Notes under the pieces: model-generated | The model's input: the letters and a program-made list of their open reading frames with translations, nothing else | Told to the model about the DNA's origin: nothing | The model's database searches: none | Shown here: piece after piece, positions 20,851-31,161 of the stretch | Layout: every line of letters starts with the position of its first letter | Numbering within the stretch: the first letter of the stretch is position 1 | Program-made: the position numbers and the translations under genes | Assembly (NCBI GenBank): GCA_031761405.1 | Contig: JASEVX010000001.1 | Span: 112,656,025 to 112,720,024, forward strand | Source of the DNA: Serripes groenlandicus | Taxonomy: Eukaryota > Mollusca > Bivalvia > Cardiida > Cardiidae | Length of the DNA stretch: 64,000 bases | Direction of reading: 5' to 3'

Positions 20851-21080
20851 TAATTTAACTCTCTCATGATATGGTGGACGGTTGAAAGGTTATAAAGTGC
20901 ATGTTGAGGCTAGACCAGACACCTTAGCGATGAGCTTTCTGACAAGCACCATCATTTCCGGTAATTTTACCCTCGTTGAACATTGATGAGTTGTTTTGGC
21001 ACACCGCATGCTCATTGACACCTGTCTTTATTGCATCATAAAACAGTGATACTTGGCTCTGGTAGTACTGTGTGTGGGTG

Positions 21081-21243
21081 ACCCTTCCCATTCCCACATA
21101 CAATAATGAGCAATGTCTCCTTGTGCAAATACGTTTCAACTTTATTCAATGATAATTAATGCTTGCATTTGATGAGTTTCCAAAAAAATTGCCTTGATGA
21201 TTTTTAAGTTGTCTACAGCAGACTTGTTGTATTTGTGAAAGAG
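21081..21243 (+). mobile_element. P-MITE with large left deletion
   Basis: A terminus-like CCTTCCCATTCCCACATAC joins straight to AATGAGCAATGTCTCC, then a complete right half ending TTGTGAAAGAG. Confidence 0.55.
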
Positions 21244-21959
21244 AAAAAAATGTCTGATGTTAAACTTATATTAGTAAAAGTAAAAAGACTTATAATTATT
21301 TTGATATTCACGAAGTATAAACCTTTGGGAAAAGGACAAATTTACTTGTTTTTCAGCATTATCTACTTTTCCCACAATGTTTCCAATGTTTAAATTAATA
21401 CCTGTTTTGATTTTTTTCCAGATTTCTGAGCTAAAAATATTTAAAGAAAAAGTTGCAATATTGATTCATATAATATTTGATTGGTTGAAAACATAGCTGC
21501 CAGAGGGTCGGGCTGTTTTGCCTTTTAATTATAAATGGCATACAAAAGAGATTTCATTTTTGTCTAATGGGTCTGGAGCGTTACTGGCTGTTACTCATAG
21601 TTTGTTGACTATTTCCTTTGAACATGGATTACTGCAAACATTATCTTTTATGGGTATTGGATTAGTGCACAACATTGTAATCGATTTGGATTATCTATAA
21701 ATCCTTAATCTGTCTATGATTCAATCAACCTAAGTCCAATTCAGCAATTAGGTCTTTTTTCTACAAAAAACTATCAAGGTGTCATAAATCAAAAAAGCCA
21801 TTATGAATTATTTGTCAATTAAGATAAAATAGCAATCCCCTTTGTATCTTTTATTTATCCATTTATGTCTGTTTTCATGTAATATTGCACTGTTTTCCAA
21901 GCCATGTCACATGAAAACCAGAGCACTTTTAATTAACAGTTTACTTCATATGGGTCTAA
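21244..21959. other. AT-rich stretch, weak repeat echoes
   Basis: P-MITE-like words near 21320-21400 and a short Helitron-like scrap at 21486-21520 (CTGCCAGAGGG, GGGCTGTTTTGCC), also seen near 38540. A 60-codon open frame at 21518-21700 has no start, splice or homology support I can see. Confidence 0.4.
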
Positions 21960-22475
21960 GCAGCGATAACTCGAGACGGAAACTATGAGTGCTATCAATC
22001 AAGGGGTCATGGGTTTAACCCTTTCCCACATACAACAAATCTGCAGCAGACGACTTTGAAAACCTAATGACAAAAACCTGAAAAATCTCCATAAAAGATA
22101 GCTAATAATTGTTAAATAAAGTTGAAAACATTGTGGCCAAAGGAGAAATTGCTCATCATGAGCAATTTCACCTTTGGCCACAGTGTTTTCAAAAGTCGTC
22201 TGCTGCTATTGCATCAAAATGCGTCTGCAGGTGGGAAAGGGTTAAACCCCGCTTGGGCATTAATTCTTTCCAATGATTGATAAAAGTCATTGTGACTAGC
22301 ATCATTTGTGTTCGACCAATGGGCTGAATAGTCTATGTGGGAAACTAGAAAGTTACCATGGGAGAATAAAGTGTGGAATACCGGTTTGAGAAATCCAGGA
22401 AATGCTTGTTAGATGAACTGGCCACAGTGATGCAAGTAAAATATCGTTTAAAATGGTGATAAGTCCAATCAATCT
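21960..22475 (+). mobile_element. SINE split by a P-MITE
   Basis: The tRNA-like head (GCTATCAATCAAGGGGTCAT, GGGT) is cut at its B-box by the P-MITE at 22015-22245. It resumes as ACCCCGCTTGGGC, CCAATGATTGATAAAAG and a decayed 3' domain. Removing the insert and one TTAA restores a B-box-like segment close to that of the SINE at 4420. The SINE is therefore older than this insertion. Confidence 0.8.
22015..22245 (-). mobile_element. P-MITE inside a SINE
   Basis: TTAA at 22015-22018 and 22242-22245, with CCCTTTCCC and GGGAAAGGG termini. The interior is well preserved, centred on GCTCATCATGAGC. The SINE context proves both boundaries and the 4-bp duplication. Confidence 0.92.
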
Positions 22476-22831
22476 ATTATCAAATATGGTATTGCTAATT
22501 ATTTAATGCTAAACGATGAGATACCGAGTTCTATCAGTGAGATATAATCCGTATCACCCACACTGTGAGTATGACGTCATTTTCCTAGTTTCCGGTCATG
22601 TTATATACTACACATGTTAGAAATACGTAATGGGTATATTATTAGATTGGATGCAAGCATTGTCATGTATAATTTCGTTTTCCGTAAATTTAACAAATCA
22701 GACTTATTGTCATTGTCTGACATTGTGTAGTTAACAAATACATTCACACAGATTCGTCCGCGTAAGAACATGTACGAAGACACCAAATAGTTCCATTATT
22801 TCATCATCAATTATCGTAAAATAAAAAGAAA

Positions 22832-22949
22832 ATTTGTTTGTTTTGAGTGGATATGGAATATATTTCAACTTGAAGTGATACAATTTTAACATTTTCAATT
22901 GTATCACTTCTCGATGAGATATATTCAATATCCACTCAAACAAACAAAT
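22832..22949. repeat. 118-bp hairpin (foldback)
   Basis: The outer arm TTTGTTTGTTTTGAGTGG..ATAT (22832-22863) faces ATATCCACTCAAACAAAC (22919-22949). The inner arm GAAGTGATACAATT (22872-22885) faces AATTGTATCACTTC (22897-22910). A short unpaired patch separates the two stems. Either a foldback MITE or a hairpin RNA precursor would look like this. Confidence 0.75.
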
Positions 22950-23046
22950 ATCCTCTATTCATTGTTATCACACAAATACTTGTATGCATAATTTCACTAC
23001 AAAGCTTAATTAAAACATTTTGTAAAGAGAAGAAATGAGCCGCTCT

Positions 23047-23248
23047 ACAAGAAAGCAAACATTATGGACTCTGCGTAATGTATCGACCAAGATCAGCCTA
23101 GAGGTATATATCACTATCAGTAATGATTCCTGAAACAGAAAATCCACAGGAGGCGAAAAGTGTCTGTCCGCCGGTTAGCCTCCGCTGCATGCTAACGCTG
23201 ATCCGGGTCGATACTTTACACAGAGTCCACAACGTTGGTTCTCTTGCG
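23047..23248. repeat. Imperfect inverted repeat, ~50-bp arms
   Basis: The left arm (23047-23096, with TATGGACTCTGCG and TGTATCGACC) is matched in inverse by 23198-23248 (GGTCGATACTTTAC, CAGAGTCCAC). Read outward, each arm encodes a similar phrase, TLWTL..VST.IS, on opposite strands. Confidence 0.65.
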
Positions 23249-23712
23249 GGACAGCTCATATAACTCCTAAAATCATTAATGCTGCTGCTAAGAAGGCTCC
23301 AAGGCTGATTTGGAAAGCAGTTTGCTACGAAAGTTTCGAAAGGTGGTTTTTGTGTGTCATTGCCTGCTCTGTAAGACCTTCCCACTTTGGATTAGGTACT
23401 TGATGTTTGGTGTTGAACTGTTCAGGTACTGAATCCTATAATCTGGATTACTTAGGGGCATTAATAATATTTTGGTCATAGAAGTCTTATAGAATTATTA
23501 TAGTACATTATGAATCAACTATGAATATGGGAAAATCAGTTCAGTAATTAAATATCTTGTGCATGGAGGGCCTCCTACAATGAAACTCCCCTGTTCATAC
23601 AGATGGTCATAATGAAAACATATGTCAAATCTTAGGTCAGATAACGCATTTCAGAGTTATGTGCCCTTGATCTTAGAAAAGTTCTGTCTACCAGTAGTAT
23701 ATAGCTGCACTT

Positions 23713-23921
23713 TTAACCATTTCACACCTATTGACGCATTTTGACGCATCTGCAGCAGACGACTTTTGAAAACATTGTGACATAACGAGCAATTTCTCAT
23801 TTTGCCACAATGTTTTCAACTTGTTTAAGTATTCATACCTACAGTTAAAGAGTTTTTCAATATTTTTTAGTAGACATCAAAGTCGTCTGCTGCAGACTTG
23901 CTGTATGTGGGAAAGGGCTAT
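23713..23921 (+). mobile_element. P-MITE, full length, short centre
   Basis: TTAACCATTTCAC on the left; GGGAAAGGG then CTAT on the right, so the flanks differ. The left arm of the central palindrome is deleted (GTGACATAACGAGCAATTT). Confidence 0.78.
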
Positions 23922-24172
23922 TACGTTTTTCCAGGAATAACAATGAATTTACTTTCAACAAATATTGAGTTTGGTTCGACAATATTTTCAAAAGTGGTTT
24001 TCTTCATTCATTAGGCGTCAGTTGTGTATCAGGTAAAGGGCTTGCCGGTTTGAAGTATAATTGGTATGTGGGAAAATCTGCCATTAAGTAATTCCAACAA
24101 CCCACAGTCTGAGCAGGCCCTGCACAGTTTGCCATCCAATTAATGAAATCTTAAGTTTGTAGTGGATTATTA

Positions 24173-24402
24173 TTAACCCTTTCCTTCATATAGACGCTTT
24201 CTGACGCCTCTGCAGCAGACGGCTTTTTGAAAACATAGTGACAAAAGAAGAAATTGCACAAAACGTGCAATTTCTCCTTTTGCCACAATGTTTTCCACTT
24301 TTTGTCATAGGTTATCCATTCAATTATGGAGATTTTCTATGTTTTGACAAAATACGTTCAAAGTCGTCTGCAGCAGGATTGCCGTATGAGGGAAAGGGTT
24401 AA
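24173..24402 (+). mobile_element. P-MITE, near-consensus
   Basis: TTAA at both ends with intact termini. The centre is AAATTGCACAAAACGTGCAATTT. Only scattered differences from the copy at 7921. Confidence 0.92.
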
Positions 24403-24437
24403 GTCAAAACAATGATTTCACTGGAGGAACATGTAGG

Positions 24438-24626
24438 CCAAAGGTCCAGATAAGGAGGGGTATTCAGTTCTTTTCTCCACAATGTCTCTCTTATTATTAA
24501 AGCAACTCCTATGTTGTGGGAACTCAAAAGAATCGATTCTTTTGAGTTCCCACAACATAGGGTTTGAGGGTCAAATAAATATACATGTATTAAAACATGC
24601 AAAACTCCCCTTTTCTAGAGCTCTGG
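24438..24626. mobile_element. PB palindromic MITE, TAGG flanked
   Basis: The ends CCAAAGGTCCAGATAAGG and CTAGAGCTCTGG are an imperfect inverted pair. The central palindrome GAACTCAAAAGAATC/GATTCTTTTGAGTTC is strong. TAGG lies on both sides (24434-24437, 24627-24630). Confidence 0.78.
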
Positions 24627-24723
24627 TAGGGCTGATCTTAACCTTTACAAGGGTCACATGCTGGAAGATCAATTCTCCTGTGTCAAATCCCCTTATTGTA
24701 GAACTATTTGAGTACAATTAACA

Positions 24724-24920
24724 TTAACCCTTTACCACAATATACGCTGCAGAGGAGTTGTGAAACATTTGTGGCAAGAGAAATTAATTTGCTAATAAAT
24801 GAACAATTTCTTCTTTTGCCACAAATATTAAACTTTCATTTACAGAGATATTTTATATTTTTTTTCCTATATGTTTTCAAAGTCTATACTGCAGATTTGT
24901 TGCATGTGGGAATGGGTTTA
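24724..24920 (+). mobile_element. P-MITE, shortened left half
   Basis: TTAACCCTTTACC on the left and GTGGGAATGGG then TTTA on the right. The GACGC segment is collapsed to ATACGCTGCAG. Confidence 0.72.
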
Positions 24921-25091
24921 GGCCATTCACCTTATTATCACCACCTTGTGAATTGTTCATAGTGTTTGTATTCAATTTTATATGATGTGACTGACTCATT
25001 GTGTTCAATTTTTTTCCATGTTATATTAAAAGAAACATGAGCTCTAGAATGGCCAACATCATAACAAAAAGATCCTTAGTTGTACAACATA

Positions 25092-25289
25092 TTAAATACT
25101 TTCTCACATACAAAAAATCTGCAGCAAACAACTAGTTAGAAATGTCAAAAACCTCTCTTAAATAAAGTAGTTATTGAGTAGAGTTGAACACATTGTGGTA
25201 ACATAATGAGCAATTCTCATTTTGTCACAATGTTTTAAAAATTAGTCATCTGTAGATGTGTCAGAAATCATCTGTAAACTGCTGGTTAA
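25092..25289 (-). mobile_element. P-MITE, diverged
   Basis: TTAA at both ends. The left terminus is decayed (ATACTTTCTCACATAC). The left arm of the centre is missing. The right terminus has been lost except for GCTGGTTAA. Confidence 0.68.
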
Positions 25290-25440
25290 TCTACTTCTAC
25301 TCTGGTCACGAATGCCCTTAATATTATAGTCAGTTTTTCTCAAGCACAGTTACTTTCTTTTTTGTTCACCAATTAACCCACATTTATGGTAACAAAAGGC
25401 TAGTTTCAAGCCTTAAAATTCCTCAGAGGTTGTTTCAAGT

Positions 25441-25545
25441 CGTACCCTTTCCCACATACAGACACATTCTAACTCACCTGCAGCAGAAGACTTTTGAAAA
25501 CATTGTGGCAAAAAGAGCAAATGCTCAACTTGCATAAGTTTGATA
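25441..25545 (+). mobile_element. P-MITE left part
   Basis: CCCTTTCCCACATACAGAC, CACCTGCAGCAGAAGAC, TTTTGAAAACATTGTGGC, then it is lost after GCAAATGCTC. Confidence 0.65.
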
Positions 25546-26004
25546 AACTCTTAAACATACCTCATTATGTAGTATTCTTATAAATAGGTTTGATTTAAAA
25601 CTATATTGATCTTGTTACAACCATCGCGCATAAAGCCACCACCCCAATCACCGTGCATAATCCACTCCAATCACCATTTTCACGCGACCTGGTTTAGATA
25701 AAAAACAGGGGATGTCTCCTGTACACAAAATTTAATAACTTGGTGTCATATTATCAACTATTACTTGTCAACCTTTATGATCTATTAGAAAAATTCCTCA
25801 TGGATTCAACTTTCATCAATGTTATTATGAAAATGGGTCAACTTTATCCCTTTCGCACATACCACATACCACAAATCTTATGTAGACTACTTTGAACAGA
25901 TTTAGGCATAAAATTATGGCAAGAATAAGGAAAGTCTTTGTAAATAAAAGGTACAGTTGAAAACATTGTGGCAAAAGAAGAAATTGCTCATCTGCATTTT
26001 CTTC

Positions 26005-26250
26005 TTTTGTCACAGGAATCAGCCGTGGCCAAGTGGTTAGCGGCAGGGAATTGGAATATTAGTGTCCCAGGTGAGATCCCCAGCAGAGGTCATGGTAGAG
26101 CCCTTGGGCATTGGGCACATTTCCTAGCCTAGTTAACTGGTTTGTTTACCAAGGGATCATGGATAAGTGAACTGTCAGTGTTATATAACTGAAATAATGT
26201 TGAAAATGGCATGAAACCCCAATCAAACAATCAAAACTACTTTTGTCACA
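26005..26250 (+). mobile_element. SINE with CTTTTGTCACA target duplication
   Basis: The 11-bp duplication is at 26005-26015 and 26240-26250. The body (26016-26239) has a tRNA-like head (GTGGCCAAGTGGTTAGCGG; B-box GGTGAGATCCCC, decayed), the middle CCCTTGGGCATTGGG, the 3' domain (ATATAACTGAAATAATG, GAAACCCCAATC) and an (AATCAAAC) tail. Confidence 0.88.
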
Positions 26251-26266
26251 ATATTTTTAAAAGTCA

Positions 26267-26504
26267 TTTGCTGCAGATTGGGTGGTTAGCGTCGGGGATT
26301 TCGAAACCGGGTGTCCCGGGTTCGATCCCCAGTCGCGGCACTACGGTCATGGTGGAGTGCCCTTGGGCAAGGCACATTTTCTTGCCTAGTACTGGTTTGT
26401 TAACCCAGGGATCATGAATAATTAATTTTAATTGCGCGCTAAATGACCTTAGCTGTCGATGCGCCATAAAACAATATACATTCATTCATTTTGCTGCAGA
26501 TTGG
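26267..26504 (+). mobile_element. SINE with 15-bp target duplication and a different tail
   Basis: TTTGCTGCAGATTGG is at 26267-26281 and 26490-26504. The head has GTGGTTAGCGTCGGGG and a perfect B-box GGTTCGATCCCC. The middle matches the previous SINE, but the 3' end is unrelated to the V-type domain (GCTGTCGATGCGCCATAAAAC, then ATTCATTCATT). It therefore shares a head but uses another tail, presumably recognised by a different LINE. Confidence 0.88.
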
Positions 26505-26526
26505 TCTGCAAATTGGAAATGGTTTA

Positions 26527-26619
26527 GTCAGTTTAACAGTTATAGATAATTTTCATATTTCAGCCTTGATGTGTTTAAAATCATCTGCTTCAGAGTTGTT
26601 GTATGTGGGAAAGGGTTAA
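26527..26619 (+). mobile_element. P-MITE right end
   Basis: AGATAATTTTCATATTTC, AAATCATCTGCTTCAGAG and GTGGGAAAGGGTTAA. Confidence 0.6.
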
Positions 26620-26728
26620 CACATATCTTCATGTATTGCAAAGAATAATCTCCAACAAAGGCAGCCATGTGTTGAACCAGAGAGACCTCCTCATGCTTCT
26701 TTATCCATGTTTTATGATGATTCAAGCA

Positions 26729-26795
26729 ATATTCCTTTCCCACATAGTGACATATAACAAATCTGTAGCAGATGACTTTAAAACATCTAAGGTTC
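26729..26795 (-). mobile_element. P-MITE left end
   Basis: TCCTTTCCCACATAG, ATCTGTAGCAGATGAC and AAACATCTAAGG, then lost. Confidence 0.6.
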
Positions 26796-26827
26796 ACATA
26801 TATTGAAGCTTTCTTTAATTGAAGTTT

Positions 26828-27026
26828 TTATCCCTTTCCCACATACAGACACTTTCTCACAAATCTACAGAAGACGATTTTTGAAAACAACGTGGCAAAT
26901 GGAGAAAGCGCTAGTGCTCATAACGAGGAATTCCTCCATTTGCCACAACTGTTTTCAACTCTTTTCAATTTTGATACTTTCATTTACTGAGATTTTCTCC
27001 TATTTCTCTATGTGGGAAAGAGTTAA
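26828..27026 (+). mobile_element. P-MITE, shortened right half
   Basis: TTAT before CCCTTTCCC and TTAA after GGGAAAGAG. The segment with GTCGTCTGCTGCAGA is deleted before the terminus. Confidence 0.78.
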
Positions 27027-27034
27027 TTGAAGGT

Positions 27035-27150
27035 ATTTTGGTATGAGAAATGAAAACAATGTGGCCAAATTTTTCCTTTTGCTACAATGTTTTAAAAATT
27101 CTTCTATTGCAAAAGCGTTCGATACATCTGCATGTTGAAAGTCCAAAAAG
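27035..27150 (-). mobile_element. P-MITE fragment
   Basis: AAAACAATGTGGCCAAA, TTTTTCCTTTTGCTAC, and a decayed right subterminal region. Confidence 0.45.
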
Positions 27151-27378
27151 AAAGTTGATATTTCTGTATGAAGGTTCTGAATTGTTTCAAATTGAAATGA
27201 TATAATAAACACTATGTGACATACGAAATAACAAGAAATAGTCAGTTTCAAGGATTACTATTTGAAATAAATGTTGATTATTCTTTCCACGCAAATCTTT
27301 TTCTTGTTTATAATTTTGCATTTGTTTCCTGGCTTCTTAGTTTTTGCAATTGCATGCAGAACGTAAAGGAAACGATTA

Positions 27379-29216
27379 ACCCTTTTCTGTAACAGATCAC
27401 TTTTGAAAACATTGTAACCAAAAGGATTAATTGCTTATAATGAGCATTAAAACAGTTAGTATATGGCAAGGTCTAGAAGCCTATTTATTTTCAAGGTCAT
27501 AGGTTAAAAGTCAATGTCAAAATTGAACTTTGACTATTTTCCCATATCAACAACCTTGTGACCACTCTACACTGAACACCCTTCGACATATCTTAACCAA
27601 ACTTGGTATACAGTTAAAGGTAAAGGTCAAACTATTTTCCCATATCAACAACCATTTGACCACCCTACAGTGAACATCCTTCGACCGATCTTAACCAAAC
27701 TTGGTATACAGTTAGTATATGGCAAGGTCTATAAGCCTATTTATTTTCAAGGTCATAGGTTAAAGGTCAGGTCAAAATTGAACTTTGACTATTTTCCCAT
27801 ATCAACAACCTTGTGACCACTCTACACTGAACACCCTTCGACATATCTTAACCAAACTTGGTATACAGGTAAAGGTAAAGGTCAAACTTGAACTTTGAGT
27901 ATTTTTCCATATCAACAACCTTGTGACCACTCTACACTGAACATCCTTCGACAGATCTTAACCAAACTTGGTATACAGTTAGTATATGGCAAGTTATAGA
28001 AGCCTATTTATTTTCAAGGTCATAGGTTAAAGGTCAAGGTCAAAATTAGACTGGACTATTCCATATCAACAACCTTGTGATCAATCTACACTGAACACTC
28101 TTTGACCGATCTTAGCCAAACTTGGTAAACAGTTAGTATATGGCAAGGTCTAGAAGCCTATATATATTTCAAGGTCATAGTTTAAAGGTCAAGGTCAAAA
28201 TTGGACTTCAACTATTTTCCCATATCAACAACCTTGTGACCACTCTACACTGAACATCCTTCGACCGATCCAAACCAAACTTGGTATACAGTTAGTATAT
28301 GGCAAGGTCTAGAAGCCTATTTATTTTCAAGGTCAATGTCAAAATTGGACTTTGACTATTTTCCCATATCAACAACCTTGTGACCACTCTACACTGATCA
28401 TCTCTTGGCAGATCATAACCAAACTTGCCATATGGCAAGGTCTAGAAGCCTATTTATTTTCAAGGTCAATGTCAAAATTGGACTTTGACTATTTTCCCAT
28501 ATCAACAACCTTGTGACCACTCTACACTGATCATCTCTTGGCAGATCATAACCAAACTTGCCATACAGTTAGTATATGGCAAGGTCTTGAAGCCAATTTA
28601 TTTTCAAGGTCATAGGTTAAAGGTCAATTTCAAAATTGACTTTGACTATTTTCCCATATCAACAACCTTGTGACCACTCTACACTGATCATCTCTTGGCA
28701 GATCATAACCAAACTTGCCATATAGTTAGTATATGGCAAGGTCTAGAAGCCTATTTATTTTCAAGGTCAAAGTGTAAAGGTCAAGGTCAAAATTGGACTG
28801 ACTATTTTCCCATATCAACAACCTTGTGACCAATCTACACTGAACATCCTTCGACCGATCTTAACCAAACTTGCCATACATTTAGTATATGGTAAGATCT
28901 AGAAGCCTATTGTCAATGGGCAAAGGCGGGGTCATTTGGCAAAAGCCAAAGCCTGGAGACAAGGACAAATTACACTTACTTCTCTGGTACATAACATTAA
29001 TAACAATTTGATAAAGGCAAGGACAAATAACATTAGTTTTCTGGTACATAACATTAATATCTAGGTCATTGGCCATAATTTTAGCCATATTTTTAAATTG
29101 AATACCGAGGGGATGCATCCGCTTTGCGGTGCCCTTGTTATTCTTATAATTACAAATAGAAATTATCCATATATTTTTTCTTCATCTTCAGGTCTGTTGT
29201 ATGTGGTAAAGGGTTC
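27379..29216 (+). mobile_element. P-MITE interrupted by Helitron-like H6
   Basis: The left half (TTAACCCTTTTCTG to TTGCTTATAATGAGC) ends near 27447. MITE sequence resumes at 29139 (ATTCTTATAATTAC, ATAGAAATTATCCATAT) and ends GTGGTAAAGGGTTCA. Confidence 0.7.
27450..29138 (+). mobile_element. Helitron-like element H6 with ~155-bp tandem core
   Basis: Tandem units are marked by TTAGTATATGGCAAGG (first near 27456, last near 28884) and CATATCAACAACCTTGTGAC. Early units are partly duplicated or shortened. Units carry AAGGTCATAGG, AAAGGTCAAGGTCAA. The 3' end has the hairpin CCGC-TTT-GCGG and then TGCCCTTGT (CTTGT at 29134-29138). The 5' boundary is uncertain. No coding capacity. Confidence 0.75.
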
Positions 29217-29234
29217 ATAATTCATTAATATAAA

Positions 29235-29433
29235 CAGAACTCTAGATGTGAAGAGTTTAACATCCCCAAATCCTTAAATGACCCTCAAACCCTATATTGT
29301 GGGTACTCAAAAGAATCGTCTCAGTGAGATGATTCTTTTGAGTACCCACAACGTAGGGTTTGGTTGAGTTATAAGAGATATATTGTTGGGTATCACTGTA
29401 CACACCAGTTTACTCCTCCTTATCTAGACCTCC
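29235..29433. mobile_element. PB palindromic MITE, decayed left end
   Basis: The centre is the best preserved in the window (GGGTACTCAAAAGAATCG, then TCTCAGTGAGA, then its complement). The right end CTCCTCCTTATCTAGACC is good. The left end retains only ACTCTAGATG. Flanks are ambiguous. Confidence 0.78.
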
Positions 29434-29840
29434 ATATAATTTAAGCTAACCAAGCAAATTGTTGGAGAAAAAGGGGTCCATTAATTTCTGAGGTTATCAG
29501 TCTTTTTTGTGTTAATTGGTAAATTAGCCATGCTTTGGCTGATAAAAGATGGTTTAATGCCAATTTGTGTTTAGTGTAAAATGCATATTTCATTTTGTGT
29601 TGCTCTAATTGAGAAACCCATTGCCCGATAAAACACATTAAGATATCTCATATGGCAAAGCATTTCCAGAACAAAATCCTTTTGATAAATGATGTACTGG
29701 GCAGTAATTTTTGGGGAAAGAAAAATAGCTTAAATAATGAGATTGCCATAACAAACACACATAGTAATTGTATCCTGGCATTCTTTGCAATGCTGATATT
29801 CAGCGGAAAATTTAGACATTGTATACAATGAGGTCAATAA
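29434..29840. other. AT-rich stretch, nothing recognised
   Basis: No repeat family member or RNA gene. The 65-codon minus frame at 29441-29638 has no support. Confidence 0.4.
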
Positions 29841-30033
29841 TTTACCCTTTCCCACATACAACAAATCTGCAGCAGACGACTTTGAAAACATCTCTGTAAA
29901 TGAAAGCAGAATAATTGAAAAGAGTTGAAAACTTTGTAGGAAAAGGAGAAATTGCTTGTTTTGACCAAATTCTTCTTTTGCCAGAATGTTTTTAAGAGGC
30001 GTCAGAAAGCGTCTATATAAGGGAAAGAGTTAA
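29841..30033 (-). mobile_element. P-MITE with small internal deletions
   Basis: TTTA before CCCTTTCCC, TTAA after GGGAAAGAG. It has lost the spacer after AACATCT and the GTCGTCTGCTGCAG block before GAGGCGTCAG. Confidence 0.8.
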
Positions 30034-30127
30034 AGAAAAGAATTCTCTTTTAGGCCTTGAAGTCACTGTCCACCAGTGTACAAGCATTTATCCTTATGAT
30101 CAGCAATATTTGCTTATCCCATGATTT

Positions 30128-31161
30128 TAACGAATTATTTTTTCTCAAAAAATAATTCAGTTTACGATTTTGAAATCGCTCCCGGAAGTCACGGTTAAAC
30201 TACACTTCCGCTTATACGGCTACGCCTTAGCTTCACCTAAATAGTCCTAGTATTTTTTCAATATTAAAATTACTTCTACGTGTTATTTCAATACAGTGAA
30301 GTCATAATTATACTATCGAATCATCATAGATAATCAATTTTCTAGAAAATATCAAATTAACAGTACGCGCATATATATTTCATTTGTCGGCAGGTACGTA
30401 TAAGGCACGAGTATGAATTTTAGTCGTATGCCCATTCACTAGATTCACTTGTTGTGAGGAAGTCGACCCCACGCTGTATAGAACCAATGTTAATCTCACA
30501 AATATGCCACTACGCAGAGCTCAGTGAAATAGTCAGTGTGCATTTTAAACGCTCGCATCGATGTTGTTTCTCCTTTTTCCAACATGATAACGATGATCAA
30601 AGGGGCTTTCTAATTATAGATCATGGTTTACATATGCGCGCATTCAGTTAGCTTAACATATATACGAAAGTAACGCTCAAACGTTGTATCAAAGTACCGT
30701 GGTGTAATGAAGAGCGTGTAGGACTTCTAATCATGGACTACTTATGGACGCGAGTTCGAGTCCCAGTAGAAACTCTTTTTTTATTTATTTTTTATTTTTT
30801 TCTTATTTTATGCGATTTGTTAAACATTATAGATTTATAATAATTAATTCACTCACATGAAACATAGTTATAATATAAGCCGAAATCCTGGATCCGCCCC
30901 TGGTGACGAAAACAATGTAAATCTCACAAATATGCCATGGGTGTTTTGACAGACTTTACGCAGAGCTCAGTGAAAGAGTTAGTGTGCATGTTAAACGCTC
31001 GCATCGCCGTTGAAATGCTACATTTACTAAAACTGTCAACTGATAAAAAAAATCTCTGGACAAAAATATTAATAATAATAAAATAGTCTAAATTGTGCAA
31101 TAGCATGATCAATTGCATTCATAAATTAGATTTTACAATACATGTTCAAAATAATTCGTTA
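30128..31161 (+). mobile_element. D element, copy A (inverted partner at 49963)
   Basis: The ends TAACGAATTATTTT and AAAATAATTCGTTA are inverted repeats with TA outermost. Just inside the left end is the hairpin GAATTATTTTTT/AAAAAATAATTC. The same ~1 kb, opposite strand, is at 49963-50894. Copy A has about 100 extra bp near 30520-30620. About 22 bp outside the right end (CCAGTACTTT..) is also shared between copies, so the true boundary may lie further out. No transposase. Confidence 0.7.
30690..30776 (+). other. tRNA-like module inside D element
   Basis: GTGGTGTAATGAAGAGCGTG, a GGACTTCTAATC anticodon-arm-like segment, a short extra arm, and GAGTTCGAGTCCC as B-box. It is present in both D copies, so it is part of the repeat. 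Arms do not pair well enough to call a functional tRNA. Confidence 0.5.

Larger units (their letters stand above)
22476..23712. other. Low-repeat stretch with two inverted repeats
   Basis: Few P-MITE-like words occur here, unlike most of the window. It contains the hairpin at 22832-22949 and the inverted pair at 23047-23248. A 95-codon minus-strand frame (23098-23385) is open and GC-richer, but I do not recognise it. Confidence 0.45.
25844..26526 (-). mobile_element. P-MITE carrying two SINE insertions
   Basis: TTAT then CCCTTTCGCAC on the left; GGAAATGG then TTTA on the right. The MITE is read in three pieces: 25844-26015, 26240-26281 and 26490-26526. The breaks are explained by SINEs with duplicated MITE sequence on both sides. 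Confidence 0.8.
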
